From Spartobacteria bacterium (lineage in GTDB: Bacteria; Verrucomicrobiota; Kiritimatiellia; RZYC01), in NCBI GenBank assembly GCA_009930475.1, contig RZYC01000018.1, positions 1-57,389 on the forward strand: a stretch of DNA of 57,389 nt, in the 5' to 3' direction. This document shows positions 46,976 to 56,002 of the stretch, one piece after another (position 1 is the stretch's first letter; each line of letters begins with the position of its first letter). Both the position numbers and the translations under genes were made by a program. Below the pieces are notes generated by a model that saw only the letters and a list, made by a program, of their open reading frames with translations, was not told where the DNA came from and made no database searches.

Positions 46976-49537
46976 TTATTCCTTCTTGCTTTTTGTCGAC
47001 GGCATTTTCAGTCCAAAAGACTCCGCAGCCTGAGCATAGTCAGGTATTTGCGCCGCATAACGACCAATCATTTTTTTGAGAGAACTAACCTGTTTATCGC
47101 TCAGCGATTTCTTCTGCTGATACTGCGAATGCAATGAATCAAAAAAGCTTTTGTCATCCCATGTACGTTTTCCACGCTGCACAGGTTCGTTCCAGGTTGT
47201 CACCTGCTCCATTAATGCGAACAACGGATTTAGATCGGCCGACGGCACCCCATCTTTTTCTTCCGTCACAATGCCGAACTTTTCTACCACGACCTCTTCG
47301 CCACCCAGCTGATCCGCATATTTCAACAGCAGTTTGTGGAGATAATCCAACTGACGGTCTGACAATCGTTTTCCACCTTCCACCTGTTGATGCAATGATT
47401 TAGCAAACTTGGCATCATCATAGACACGTTTACCCACTTTGCGCGGTTCCACAAAGGTCACATGGTCTATCAGTGCTACAATTTTAGCCATGGTTTCCTC
47501 ACGGGGAGGCTGGTTCCCGGCCTGTAATTCGACGTACTTGGGAAGCAGTTCAATATCGGTCAGCACCTCTTCAATACCGGTGATCTGCTCACGATAGGTA
47601 TAAATCAATTTCATTAAGGCGTCACGTTGCCGCTGCGTCACCTCTTTTTCGCCTTTAGCAATCTGCTCACGTACCGACGCCGCATATTTAGAATCGTCAT
47701 AGGTACGGCGACCCCGCTTTTGAGCCGGTTTCCACTCCGTAACCTGATCCATCAGTTCCAGCAGCTTCTTAACGTTTTCCGGATTAGCTTTGGGGCCTTT
47801 GGCATTTTCTATCCACACCTCAAACTGTTTGTAGAAATCCCCCATCATGCCGGTCCATTTGACACGCCCCTGTTCGACATCATCGAGCAAAGCTTCCATT
47901 TTTGCCGTAAAGTGTACATCAAACAAATCGGGCAGGAATTCCACAAGAAAATCGTTCACTTTCAATCCTGATTCTGTGGGACACAGCGTGCGTTTTTCTT
48001 TGGTGATATATTTGCGCTGCTGAATCGTCGATACAATGGCCGCAAACGTACTCGGACGCCCCACGCCGTTCTCTTCCAAAGTACGAATCAGCGAGGCCTC
48101 ACTGTAGCGTGGCGGCGGCTTGGTTTCCTTTTCCTGTTTATCGAGCGAGACACAGGCCAGCGACTCTTTTTCCGTCAGAGGCGGCAGACGGTCGGCCACA
48201 ACGGGCGCATCGTCCGCATCGTCTTCCGACGCCCCGGGTGCCGTGTTCTCAATACCAGATGCACGCATGTATCCGGGAAACAAAATTTCAGACGCAGAAG
48301 CACGGAACGTATAAAGAGCCTTACCATCCTGAGCATCGCTTTCAATATCCGCGCTGCGCTGACAGATACGGGCAGGAGCCATCTGGCTGGCAACAAAACG
48401 CTGCCAGATCAGGCGGTACAGTTTCAATTCTTCCGGCTTCAACTTGCCGTCACGTGCCATCACTTCCGGTGTACGTGTCACATCCGTAGGACGAATCGCT
48501 TCATGCGCTTCCTGTGTGGACTGACGGCTTTTGTAATAATTGGGTTTCGCCGGCATGTATTCATCGCCATAGGCTTCCACCACAAATTCACGGCAGGCCG
48601 CCATGGCTTCTTTGGATATATTGACTGAATCCGTTCTCATGTAGGTAATCAGACCCACACCGTAACTGCTGCCTTCATACAGTTTTTGCGCCACCGACAT
48701 GGTGCGCGAGGGCGGAAATCCAAACATACTTGAGGCCGCCTGCTGCAATGTACTGGTGATGTAGGGAGGACGGGCTCGTTTTGAAATCACACGTTCATTG
48801 AGGGCTTTCACCTGAAAAGAACTCTGTTCCAACTCGGCCACGGCCTTTTCCCCAGCTTCCAATGAACGAATCAGTGCTTTTTCCCCATTAATACGCATCA
48901 GACGCGTGGTAAAAACATCCTGCGGCTCCATCAGTTTTTTGAAATCAGCTCCGATCAACCAGTATTTTTCCTGGTTGAAAGCCAGAATTTCCCGTTCGCG
49001 TTCACAGACCAGACGCAACGCCACCGACTGCACTCGACCCGCACTCGACCCGCCCGGAACCCGCTTCCATAGCAGCGGACTCACCTTATAACCAACAATG
49101 CGATCTAATACGCGACGCGCCTGCTGGGCATCCACCATGTCCATATCAATCTGATGAATATTTTCGAACGCATCACGGATCGCCTGTGCAGTGATCTCAT
49201 TGTATGTGACGCGAAAAATCTGGTCTACCGGGACTTTGCATTTCAGAACCTGCTGCAGATGCCAGGCAATCGCTTCTCCTTCGCGATCCGGGTCAGGGGC
49301 AAGATAAATCGCGTCCACATCCTTTGCCGCTTCTTTCAACTCCTTAATAACAGTCGATTTCCCCTTCATCACACCATATTTTGGCTTGAATTGCTTTTCG
49401 ATATCCACCCCAAGTTCTTTCTCAGGAAGATCGCGTATATGCCCCTTGCTGGCACAGACCTTGAAATCTTTGCCCAATATCTTATTAATGGTTTTTGCCT
49501 TAGCGGGAGATTCGACGATAACCAGTTTTTTACCCAT
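46976..49537 (-). CDS. topA: DNA topoisomerase I with non-zinc triple-repeat tail
   Basis: An 853-residue type IA topoisomerase that relaxes negative supercoils. The TOPRIM start is KLVIVESPAKAKTINKILG with ASKGHIRDLP. PDPDREGEAIAWHL carries the acidic metal ligands. The nucleophile Tyr is in GLITYMRTDSVNIS, and EAIRPTD, FAAIVSTIQQRKYI and LVEFLPDLFDVHFTA follow. The usual C-terminal Cys4 zinc fingers are absent. Residues 595-853 instead hold three copies of an ~80-95-residue unit (see separate entry). The ATG at 49537 begins MGKKLVIVES; an earlier ATG would add 13 atypical residues. It is followed by xerC. Confidence 0.95.
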   Translation of the reverse strand: MGKKLVIVESPAKAKTINKILGKDFKVCASKGHIRDLPEKELGVDIEKQFKPKYGVMKGKSTVIKELKEAAKDVDAIYLAPDPDREGEAIAWHLQQVLKCKVPVDQIFRVTYNEITAQAIRDAFENIHQIDMDMVDAQQARRVLDRIVGYKVSPLLWKRVPGGSSAGRVQSVALRLVCEREREILAFNQEKYWLIGADFKKLMEPQDVFTTRLMRINGEKALIRSLEAGEKAVAELEQSSFQVKALNERVISKRARPPYITSTLQQAASSMFGFPPSRTMSVAQKLYEGSSYGVGLITYMRTDSVNISKEAMAACREFVVEAYGDEYMPAKPNYYKSRQSTQEAHEAIRPTDVTRTPEVMARDGKLKPEELKLYRLIWQRFVASQMAPARICQRSADIESDAQDGKALYTFRASASEILFPGYMRASGIENTAPGASEDDADDAPVVADRLPPLTEKESLACVSLDKQEKETKPPPRYSEASLIRTLEENGVGRPSTFAAIVSTIQQRKYITKEKRTLCPTESGLKVNDFLVEFLPDLFDVHFTAKMEALLDDVEQGRVKWTGMMGDFYKQFEVWIENAKGPKANPENVKKLLELMDQVTEWKPAQKRGRRTYDDSKYAASVREQIAKGEKEVTQRQRDALMKLIYTYREQITGIEEVLTDIELLPKYVELQAGNQPPREETMAKIVALIDHVTFVEPRKVGKRVYDDAKFAKSLHQQVEGGKRLSDRQLDYLHKLLLKYADQLGGEEVVVEKFGIVTEEKDGVPSADLNPLFALMEQVTTWNEPVQRGKRTWDDKSFFDSLHSQYQQKKSLSDKQVSSLKKMIGRYAAQIPDYAQAAESFGLKMPSTKSKKE
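46979..47755 (-). repeat. Three tandem repeats in the TopA C-terminus
   Basis: The coding sequence for TopA residues 595-853 holds three diverged units: R1 595-688, R2 689-774, R3 775-853. Each begins LMDQVTEW / LIDHVTFV / LMEQVTTW, continues RGRRTYDDSKY / VGKRVYDDAKF / RGKRTWDDKSF, and ends in a helix with QRQRDALMKLIYTY / DRQLDYLHKLLLKY / DKQVSSLKKMIGRY. No cysteine pairs occur. The spacing and basic RGKR-like patches suggest a DNA-binding tail replacing the zinc ribbons, which is inference. Confidence 0.8.
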
Positions 49538-49807
49538 AAAAATTGACCTACATTCCTCTGATTTCAAAAACGACAAGTGCGGTCTTTTTTAAAGGGGATT
49601 CCTTCTATTGCAATGCTTTTCAGGTAAAAAGTCTCTAAAATCAGCGGCGATATAAATAAAAACTAACGATTATCACCTAGATGTCAACGTGTTGCATATG
49701 ACGAAATGTACTGAAAACACGACAGATAGCACCATCATGGTGAATCATCAGCACCCAGAGAAAATTACACCATGGCTTCATCAGGCCACGTGCTGTCTCC
49801 TCCACCA

Positions 49808-50998
49808 TCATTTTTTATTCAGATCATATACCTTACTATTAATGCCGGCCCGCTGTATTTCACAGATATCGTCCACATCCAGTTCGTCGACTCCAGCCCG
49901 CCCGATGACGGAGTCCTTATGCGTCGTATCGGCCAAATGATATTTCTTCCCGTTTACAATCAGTGTCAGTGCCGCCGGGTCGTCACCATAGTTCCCCCGT
50001 ACCGCAACATAGGCATCGTGTTCTGTATACAGCAATATATAATCAATGGTCGTCTGCTCCAATAAAGAGGCATACAAAATCGCTAAATCAACACTCGTAC
50101 CTTTTTTCAGCAGCAGCGTTTCATTGGCCTTCTTTATTTCATCAAGTCGCGGCCAGGCAAGACGCCGAATACAGATACATTCCGATGCCACAAAATCGAG
50201 CAGTTCCTGCGCGACTTTTTCCGGAGCCTGATTTACATCCGTGACCTGCTGCACCAGCCGACGCAAGGAGCCCTCCCCTCGCATGGTCACAAAAGCACCC
50301 ATATTTCTGCTGTCAGCACGCGCAATCTCCGGCTGCTTCCGGCATGTATTCACAAACAGCGCATCATAGACGCAGCGATTTTCATAGAAAGTCGTCCATT
50401 CTGAAATGGAAATAGAATAAACCGCCAGCTTAAAGGCCTGATGATACATGATGTGACGATCCAGTTTCCATTGATCAAAGGGAAGACAGACAATGATTTC
50501 ATTGTCATTGCGCGCTTCATATTTTCCCAGCCGCATTATGCCCCCGACCGGGCGGGACACGTCCACCAGCGAGGGATCAAGCGATAATTTTCGCGGCGTC
50601 TTTTTTTTACTGAAGTCTTTCAAATCCAGACTGAAATACAACTTATGATCATCTGAATCCCATCCCAACAACGCCCCCTCCATTCCCAACGTTGTCGTTA
50701 TATAGTCACGGGGAACAAAATCTGGACGAAGCATATAATAGGCGGCCGCCATGCGTATATCCGTCATCGACATCGGCCCCGCCGAGGTTGCGGACCAATG
50801 AAAAACAGAACGTTGACTGAACCCCGGAATATGAAAGCTTCTGCTGTTGGGGCGCATCAGCCAGTGCACACCAAATCCAGCACCCGCTGCCAGTATCAGA
50901 CAAAGAACGGCACCCAGAGCAACCAGTGCGGGCAGCCTCCGGCGCGATTTCTTTTTGCGAGGTGGTTTGCTATTGTTCTTTTTCTTTTTGTCGATCAT
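49808..50998 (-). CDS. Membrane-anchored transglutaminase-like protein, Ser at Cys site
   Basis: A 396-residue protein. A very basic N-terminus (KKKKNNSKPPRKKKSRRR) precedes one membrane helix (LPALVALGAVLCLILAAGAGFGVHWL), so most of the protein is outside the cytoplasm. Near residue 300 it has KKGTSVDLAILYASLLEQTTID, followed by TEHDAYVAVRG and KYHLADTT. This is the Cys-His-Asp layout of transglutaminase-like cysteine proteases, except that the expected Cys (GTC-D) is Ser. It may be a non-catalytic or serine-based member. The ATG at 50998 has GGGG 5 bases upstream. It is divergent from an ABC ATPase with 42 bases between the starts. Confidence 0.6.
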   Translation of the reverse strand: MIDKKKKNNSKPPRKKKSRRRLPALVALGAVLCLILAAGAGFGVHWLMRPNSRSFHIPGFSQRSVFHWSATSAGPMSMTDIRMAAAYYMLRPDFVPRDYITTTLGMEGALLGWDSDDHKLYFSLDLKDFSKKKTPRKLSLDPSLVDVSRPVGGIMRLGKYEARNDNEIIVCLPFDQWKLDRHIMYHQAFKLAVYSISISEWTTFYENRCVYDALFVNTCRKQPEIARADSRNMGAFVTMRGEGSLRRLVQQVTDVNQAPEKVAQELLDFVASECICIRRLAWPRLDEIKKANETLLLKKGTSVDLAILYASLLEQTTIDYILLYTEHDAYVAVRGNYGDDPAALTLIVNGKKYHLADTTHKDSVIGRAGVDELDVDDICEIQRAGINSKVYDLNKK

Positions 50999-51040
50999 AG
51001 TATCCCCGTTTTCGTTTCTACTCTTGTGTACCATCGGCTT

Positions 51041-51853
51041 ATGAATAAAGAAAAGACCCCTTTACTGGAAATTCAACAACTCTGCGTCGACTATGGACAC
51101 GGCACCCATTCCTTTAGAGCCGTGAATCATGTCGATCTTATCGTGCCCAAAGGCCAATGTGTCGGCCTGGCCGGAGAAAGCGGTTGCGGAAAATCAAGCC
51201 TCGCACTAGCGGTGATGAAGCTACTGCCCTCTTCCGGCATCCTGAAACTCGACGGGCAGGACATCCCTCACCGTGGTTCCGCGCTACGCGACTACAGAAA
51301 GCGCGTTCAGATCGTGTTCCAGGATCCTTTTGAAAGCTTGAATCCCCGTATGCGCATTGGCTCCGCCCTGATGGAGGTCTTTCGCGTCCATGAACGTGTC
51401 AGCAAGGACGAAGCATGGAATAAAGCCTGTGCCATGCTCAACACCGTACAGCTGCCCTCCTCGGCCATGGAGCGCTATCCCCACGAATTCAGCGGCGGCC
51501 AGCGACAGCGCATTGGCATTGCCCGCGCCTTGGCCATGAAACCGGAAATACTGATCGCTGACGAACCCGTCTCGGCACTGGACGTGTCGGTCCAGGCGCA
51601 AATCATCAGCCTGCTGAAAACTTTAAAAGTCGAATACGGCCTGTCCATCCTCCTGATCGCCCATGATTTAGCCGCCATGCGAGTGATCTGCGACACCATG
51701 TATGTCATGAACAACGGACAGATCGTCGAGTCCGGCCCGACACAAAACCTGTTTGATCATCCAGCCCATCCCTACACCCGCAAACTGCTGGCCGCCGCCC
51801 CTGATGTCGAAGCAGCACTGGCACGTCGCAATGCAGTGCACGATTTTCGATGA
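51041..51853 (+). CDS. ABC ATPase, oligopeptide/dipeptide (OppF/DppF) type
   Basis: A 270-residue ABC ATPase. Walker A is [14 protein letters not shown], then [15 protein letters not shown], the signature [15 protein letters not shown], Walker [12 protein letters not shown], and the switch [15 protein letters not shown]. The tail [15 protein letters not shown] is diagnostic of the Opp/Dpp/nickel family. No permease, binding protein or second ATPase lies beside it, so its partners are elsewhere or upstream of this contig arrangement. The ATG at 51041 begins [14 protein letters not shown]; a longer in-frame extension upstream lies over the divergent gene and is rejected. The ribosome-binding site is poor. 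Confidence 0.9.
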   Translation: MNKEKTPLLEIQQLCVDYGHGTHSFRAVNHVDLIVPKGQCVGLAGESGCGKSSLALAVMKLLPSSGILKLDGQDIPHRGSALRDYRKRVQIVFQDPFESLNPRMRIGSALMEVFRVHERVSKDEAWNKACAMLNTVQLPSSAMERYPHEFSGGQRQRIGIARALAMKPEILIADEPVSALDVSVQAQIISLLKTLKVEYGLSILLIAHDLAAMRVICDTMYVMNNGQIVESGPTQNLFDHPAHPYTRKLLAAAPDVEAALARRNAVHDFR

Positions 51854-52181
51854 CTCTGACCGCACGGTTTTCTCAGGTTGCACAAGGGACAATCCGCCTT
51901 CAGCCTACAGCCTTTTCCAGGTTCATGCACCTGCGACACCCTCAGACCTTTTTTAGCACTGCAGCTTCGTCGTCCGATACATCTAACAGATGTAAAAACG
52001 AAAACCGCTCATCAAAAAATAACAAATTAGTGAGTTACACAAAACAAGGATCTGTGATAGGTTGATTAAAGCGATTGAGCAGTACCCTTTTATAGCTAAA
52101 GATATTGCTCCGCGTTACTTAATTACTGCGGTGCGACCGGCTGGTACACCTCAACTGAAATACTGACAGGGAGTAATGCTT
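51854..52181. other. Intergenic leader of the decarboxylase gene
   Basis: This 328-base gap holds no gene. A TATAGC box near 52092-52097 lacks a good -35 partner. The end is a strong ribosome-binding site (GGGAG, 52169-52173). No riboswitch fold or terminator was recognised. Confidence 0.4.
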
Positions 52182-54482
52182 ATGAAGATAACGAAACACA
52201 CATGGCCCATACTTATCGTATCGGGGCAGTTTGAATCCATCAACGATGAGGGATTCAGATTACGCGAACTGGTGAAAGAGTTGGAAGAAGTTCAAGAATG
52301 CTCTGTTTTAAAGTCGTTCAGCTATGAGGACGCTATTGAAATATTCATTTCCCGTGCCGACCTTGGTGCCGTTGTTGTCGACTGGGATATCAAAGAAGAA
52401 AATCCTGAGGAACTGATCAAACCCGAAGCCTTACTGGAAACCGTGCGCAAACGGAATAAAAAGATTCCCGTGCTGTTGCTGACCGATCGTCTGGCCACGG
52501 AAAACATTCCCACACGCGTGCTTCAGAAAATTGATGATACGCTTTGGAAAACCGCCGATACAAGCGAATTTCTATCAGGGATCATTGAAACACATCTGCT
52601 CGAATATGTTCGCGGTGTGTATCCTAAATTTTTCGGTGAAATGGTCAAATACGCCGAGGAATATAAATACGCATGGCACACACCCGGTCACATGGGCGGT
52701 CAGGGATTCCTGCGCAGTCCTGCCGGCGTGGTACTGCATAAATTCTTTGGTGAAAACGTATTTCGCTCTGATTTGTCCATATCTGTTCCCGAATTGGGTT
52801 CCCTGCTGGATCACAGCGGCGTCGTAGGCGATGCCGAACGCAATTCTGCTGAGGTTTTCGGTGCCGATATGACCTATTACGTGCTGAACGGCACATCCAA
52901 CGTAAACCAGATCATCTGGCGCAGTCAGCTGGTACGTGATGACATTGCTTTTGTAGACCGTAACTGCCACAAATCGTTAAACTATGCGATGGTCATCACC
53001 GATGCCTATCCGGTTTACATGGTTCCTCGGCGCAATAAACGCGGCATTATCGGCCCTTGCCGTCTCTCGGAATTCTCGGAAGAATCCATCCGCCGGAAAA
53101 TCAAAGAAAGCAAATTGATTCCCGACAGCAAGAATAACGAGGGCGTCAAAATGTCAACGCTCACCAATTCCACCTACGACGGCATCTGCTACAATGTGAT
53201 CAACATTAAAAAGCAGTTGCAGAAGAGCGTCGAAAATCTGCATTTTGATGAAGCATGGTACGCCTATGCACGCTTCCATCCGATGTATAAAGATCACTTT
53301 GGCATGGCCGACGATGATCTAAACTCGGAACATCCCCCTATCTTCTGTTCGCAGTCGACCCATAAACTGCTGACCGCTTTCTCGCAGGCCTCCATGCTGC
53401 ACATCCGCAACGGCAGTCAAATCAAAATCAATCCGGATGAGATCAACGAGTCCTACATGATGCATGGTTCGACCTCCCCGCAGTACAGCATGATTGCTTC
53501 GCTGGATGTCGCCACAAAAATGATGGATGATAACGGCCCCATTATGATGAATGACATCATTCGCCAATCCATCCATCTGCGTAAAAAAGTGACGAAGATT
53601 GCCAAGGAAATGAAGGCCAAAGGTGATTGGTTCTTTGAAATGTGGCAGCCCCGTAAAGTCGATCAGGACGGCGAAATAAAAGATTTCGACGACGTTTCCA
53701 CCGATTATCTGTCCACACACCAGAAACCGTGGGTATTCAGTGCCGACAACAACTGGCATGGATTCGATGACATCGAAGATGATTATGCCATGCTCGACCC
53801 CATCAAATTGACATTCAATACACCGGGACTGAGTGACGACGGCGTGATGGCCGATGAAGGCATTCCCGCCTCCATCGTAACCAACTACCTGATTCTGCAC
53901 GGGATCGTCTGTGAAAAGACCGATTACTATTCCTTCCTGTTGCTCAATTCCCTTGGCACGACCAAAGCCAAGCAGGGATCACTGCTGGCCGGATTGTTGA
54001 AATTCAAAGAACTGTACGACGCCAATACACCGCTCAGCAAAATCTTCCCGGACATGGTGAGGGCCTATCCTGAAGCCTATGCAAACGTTGGACTCAAAGA
54101 TCATTGCAACGACATCCATCGCTACTTCAAGGATCATAAGATTCTGGATAAAATGCAGGAAGCCTTCCAGGTCATTCCTGATCAGGCGATGAAACCGGCC
54201 GAAGCCTATCATTCCGTCGTCCGTAAAAACGTGGAATACGTGGAACTGAAGGACATGAGAGGCCGCATTCCTGCCGTTATGGTGGTTCCTTATCCGCCAG
54301 GCATTCCTGTCATCATGGGTGGTGAAATCCTGAACGAAAAAGCAAATGCCATCTATGATTACCTCAAAACCCGTCAGGATTTCGAAAATTGCTACCCCGG
54401 TTATGAAAGCGATATCCATGGCGTTGAACGTATCCGTCGCGATGGAAAAGCCTATTTCAAAACCATGTGCATCAAGAAATAA
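52182..54482 (+). CDS. PLP-dependent Arg/Lys/Orn decarboxylase (AdiA-like)
   Basis: A 766-residue decarboxylase of the fold-III Orn/Lys/Arg family (E. coli AdiA is 755). The N-terminal ~125 residues form the response-regulator-like wing (IPVLLLTDR). The PLP domain holds AWHTPGHMGGQGF, FGADMTYYVLNGTSNVNQ, FVDRNCHKS, LHFDEAWYAYARFHP (PLP-contacting Asp) and SQSTHKLLTAFSQASMLH with the PLP lysine near 395. The C-terminal domain is present. It makes a diamine or agmatine with CO2, consuming protons; the substrate cannot be settled by eye. The ATG at 52182 has GGGAG 8 bases upstream. It is a single-gene unit closed by a strong terminator; no antiporter gene adjoins. Confidence 0.93.
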   Translation: MKITKHTWPILIVSGQFESINDEGFRLRELVKELEEVQECSVLKSFSYEDAIEIFISRADLGAVVVDWDIKEENPEELIKPEALLETVRKRNKKIPVLLLTDRLATENIPTRVLQKIDDTLWKTADTSEFLSGIIETHLLEYVRGVYPKFFGEMVKYAEEYKYAWHTPGHMGGQGFLRSPAGVVLHKFFGENVFRSDLSISVPELGSLLDHSGVVGDAERNSAEVFGADMTYYVLNGTSNVNQIIWRSQLVRDDIAFVDRNCHKSLNYAMVITDAYPVYMVPRRNKRGIIGPCRLSEFSEESIRRKIKESKLIPDSKNNEGVKMSTLTNSTYDGICYNVINIKKQLQKSVENLHFDEAWYAYARFHPMYKDHFGMADDDLNSEHPPIFCSQSTHKLLTAFSQASMLHIRNGSQIKINPDEINESYMMHGSTSPQYSMIASLDVATKMMDDNGPIMMNDIIRQSIHLRKKVTKIAKEMKAKGDWFFEMWQPRKVDQDGEIKDFDDVSTDYLSTHQKPWVFSADNNWHGFDDIEDDYAMLDPIKLTFNTPGLSDDGVMADEGIPASIVTNYLILHGIVCEKTDYYSFLLLNSLGTTKAKQGSLLAGLLKFKELYDANTPLSKIFPDMVRAYPEAYANVGLKDHCNDIHRYFKDHKILDKMQEAFQVIPDQAMKPAEAYHSVVRKNVEYVELKDMRGRIPAVMVVPYPPGIPVIMGGEILNEKANAIYDYLKTRQDFENCYPGYESDIHGVERIRRDGKAYFKTMCIKK

Positions 54483-54506
54483 TTCGTTAAATTGATATCA
54501 TCACGC

Positions 54507-54536
54507 GGCTGTTCCCCTGTGGGAACAGCCTTTTTT
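54507..54536 (+). terminator. Rho-independent terminator after the decarboxylase
   Basis: GGCTGTTCCC and GGGAACAGCC form a perfect 10-base stem with a 4-base loop, followed at once by TTTTTT. It lies 25 bases past the stop codon. Confidence 0.95.
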
Positions 54537-54952
54537 CTTTTCCTTGATATTCCAATCAGAAATGATGAGGACAGGTATAATATTTCTCATAGCTGGGAAA
54601 TGCCACCGCTTTTTGTCAGAATTCAAGAATCACTACTGCAAACTGATACAACTAATCCCAAATGCCCTCTAAGTGCTCCATTTCACCATTTTTCGACATA
54701 ACTCTCCCTTAAAGTTACGCAACCTCGAATTATCCCCCACTATGCAGTCGATTCGATCGTAAACGCGGTCAAACTCGCCGAAAGTCCACACAACCCTTCC
54801 GTCCCGCTTTTTTGGTGCGGAAGAGGGCAGACAGAAATGTCAATCTTACAGGCAGGACATTAAAAACGGGAACAACATTGATCTCATTATCTTGAACATC
54901 GCGTGCAGTTATCCTGTCCAATGGACGGATGACAAATGCCGGCGACACAAAC

Positions 54953-55102
54953 ATGATCGCCCCTTTAAAATCCTATATCTGGCACTATGTGGCTAGACAG
55001 GCATTGCACAAGACGACGCGGAAGATCTATCGCGGTGTGTAGATTGATTATCCGGATGTGCGGGAGTATGAGGTCAGCAAATTTCCCGGGGCGAAAATCT
55101 GA
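54953..55102 (+). pseudogene. Possible decayed coding fragment, unknown
   Basis: From an ATG at 54953 one frame reads MIAPLKSYIWHYVARQALHK then continues, is cut by TAG at 55040-55042, and goes on as IDYPDVREYEVSKFPGAKI to a TGA at 55100. The composition looks protein-like, but I do not recognise a family. The preceding bases (from 54537) hold several short, stop-broken frames with no recognised gene. The fragment's end overlaps the tail of the broken PEP-CTERM gene on the other strand, which suggests a deletion or insertion junction. It may be chance. Confidence 0.3.
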
Positions 55103-55889
55103 ATCGACACATCCGAATCAAACACACCCCAGCCAAGACCAGGGAAAGCATATTTGCTTCCGGCACGACAGTCGTCCCTCCATCCCGAGCAGTAATTCCA
55201 GCAAGTTTATATTCTGCATCATAATTCTCTGAGCAAATGTGGATATGAATGGCCTCAACCTTTGTTAGATCAGGTGAATCAGCAAATGTCGCGAACGGCA
55301 CATCCATTGTGGCCGCAATATCATTACTAAGTGATGAGTAATTGGCCGCCATCTAGGTATTCGCATAACCGGTTCCCCGGGCTCCAAGATTAATTTGCGA
55401 AAAACTGGGTTCATCCTGTATTTTCAACGTAATCAGGACATCATTAAAAAAAGGAGCGGAACTGCTGTCATACAGCGCATGTGTGAAGAAAAATGAAAAT
55501 TGTGTATTCTTCCCATCTTCTGTTAAATCAACCGGCGCGGCAAACGTTCCGGTAAAAGGATCCGTATCCAAATCGGAACCCCATCCGGAGTGGGCATCAT
55601 AATTGAAATACACACTGGGGGCTGCTTTATGATTGGTAAACACATATAATTCTCCATCGCCAATGCGAGCCGTCGTTGTTCCATCGGCTTCCGACGCTTC
55701 ACAACCGGCACTGCCATCGCGAATCCCGCCAATCACTGTCGCAGGATTGTCGATCCATGCACTTTGCCCTTTACTGGTATGATTGCCATCACCATCCTCA
55801 AAACTGTCAATTACGACAGCACCAAACACCGTATGGGAACATAGCAGCAGACTTAGAAACAGGCTCAACCACTTTTTTGCCGCATCCAT
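55074..55889 (-). pseudogene. PEP-CTERM protein gene interrupted by in-frame TAG
   Basis: From the ATG at 55889 (AGGA just upstream) comes a signal peptide (KKWLSLFLSLLLCSHTVFGA) and a secreted body (VVIDSFEDGDGNHTSKGQSA ... SFFFTHALYDSS). Codon 179 is TAG (55355-55353), followed without shift by 92 more codons that finish the protein with a PEP-CTERM-like tail, VVPEANMLSLVLAGVCLIRM. Both halves read in one frame, so a nonsense change best explains it; readthrough cannot be excluded. The very last residues (RFRFSPREIC) are odd for such a tail and come from the antisense of the neighbouring fragment, so the 3' end may also be altered. Confidence 0.75.
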
Positions 55890-55908
55890 TTTCCTACATC
55901 CTTTCAAT

Positions 55909-55962
55909 TTCAACCGATTCCGCACCCAATCACGCCGATATTAATAACTTTTGCCCGGCCAC
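55909..55962 (-). pseudogene. Relic of the 1-869 type transposase
   Basis: These 54 bases align without gaps to 715-768 inside the first transposase, with 46 identities. Translated, the relic reads GKSY-stop-YRRDWVRNRLK against GKSYEYRRDWVRDRLK; the Glu codon GAA has become TAA. It runs in frame into the leader of the broken PEP-CTERM gene, ending about 20 bases before its ATG. It is the remains of an HUH transposase insertion, most of which has been deleted. Confidence 0.8.
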
Positions 55963-56002
55963 TTATCAATTCATCTGAAAATGAAAATTCGTGTGAATGG
56001 CT

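Noticed and set aside
50798-51040. N-terminal extension of the Opp-type ATPase
   Set aside because: It overlaps the start of the divergent gene on the other strand and lacks family similarity. The family-like start is at 51041.
54769-54954. 61-codon minus-strand frame
   Set aside because: No ribosome-binding site, no recognised motif, and it lies in a region of broken frames.
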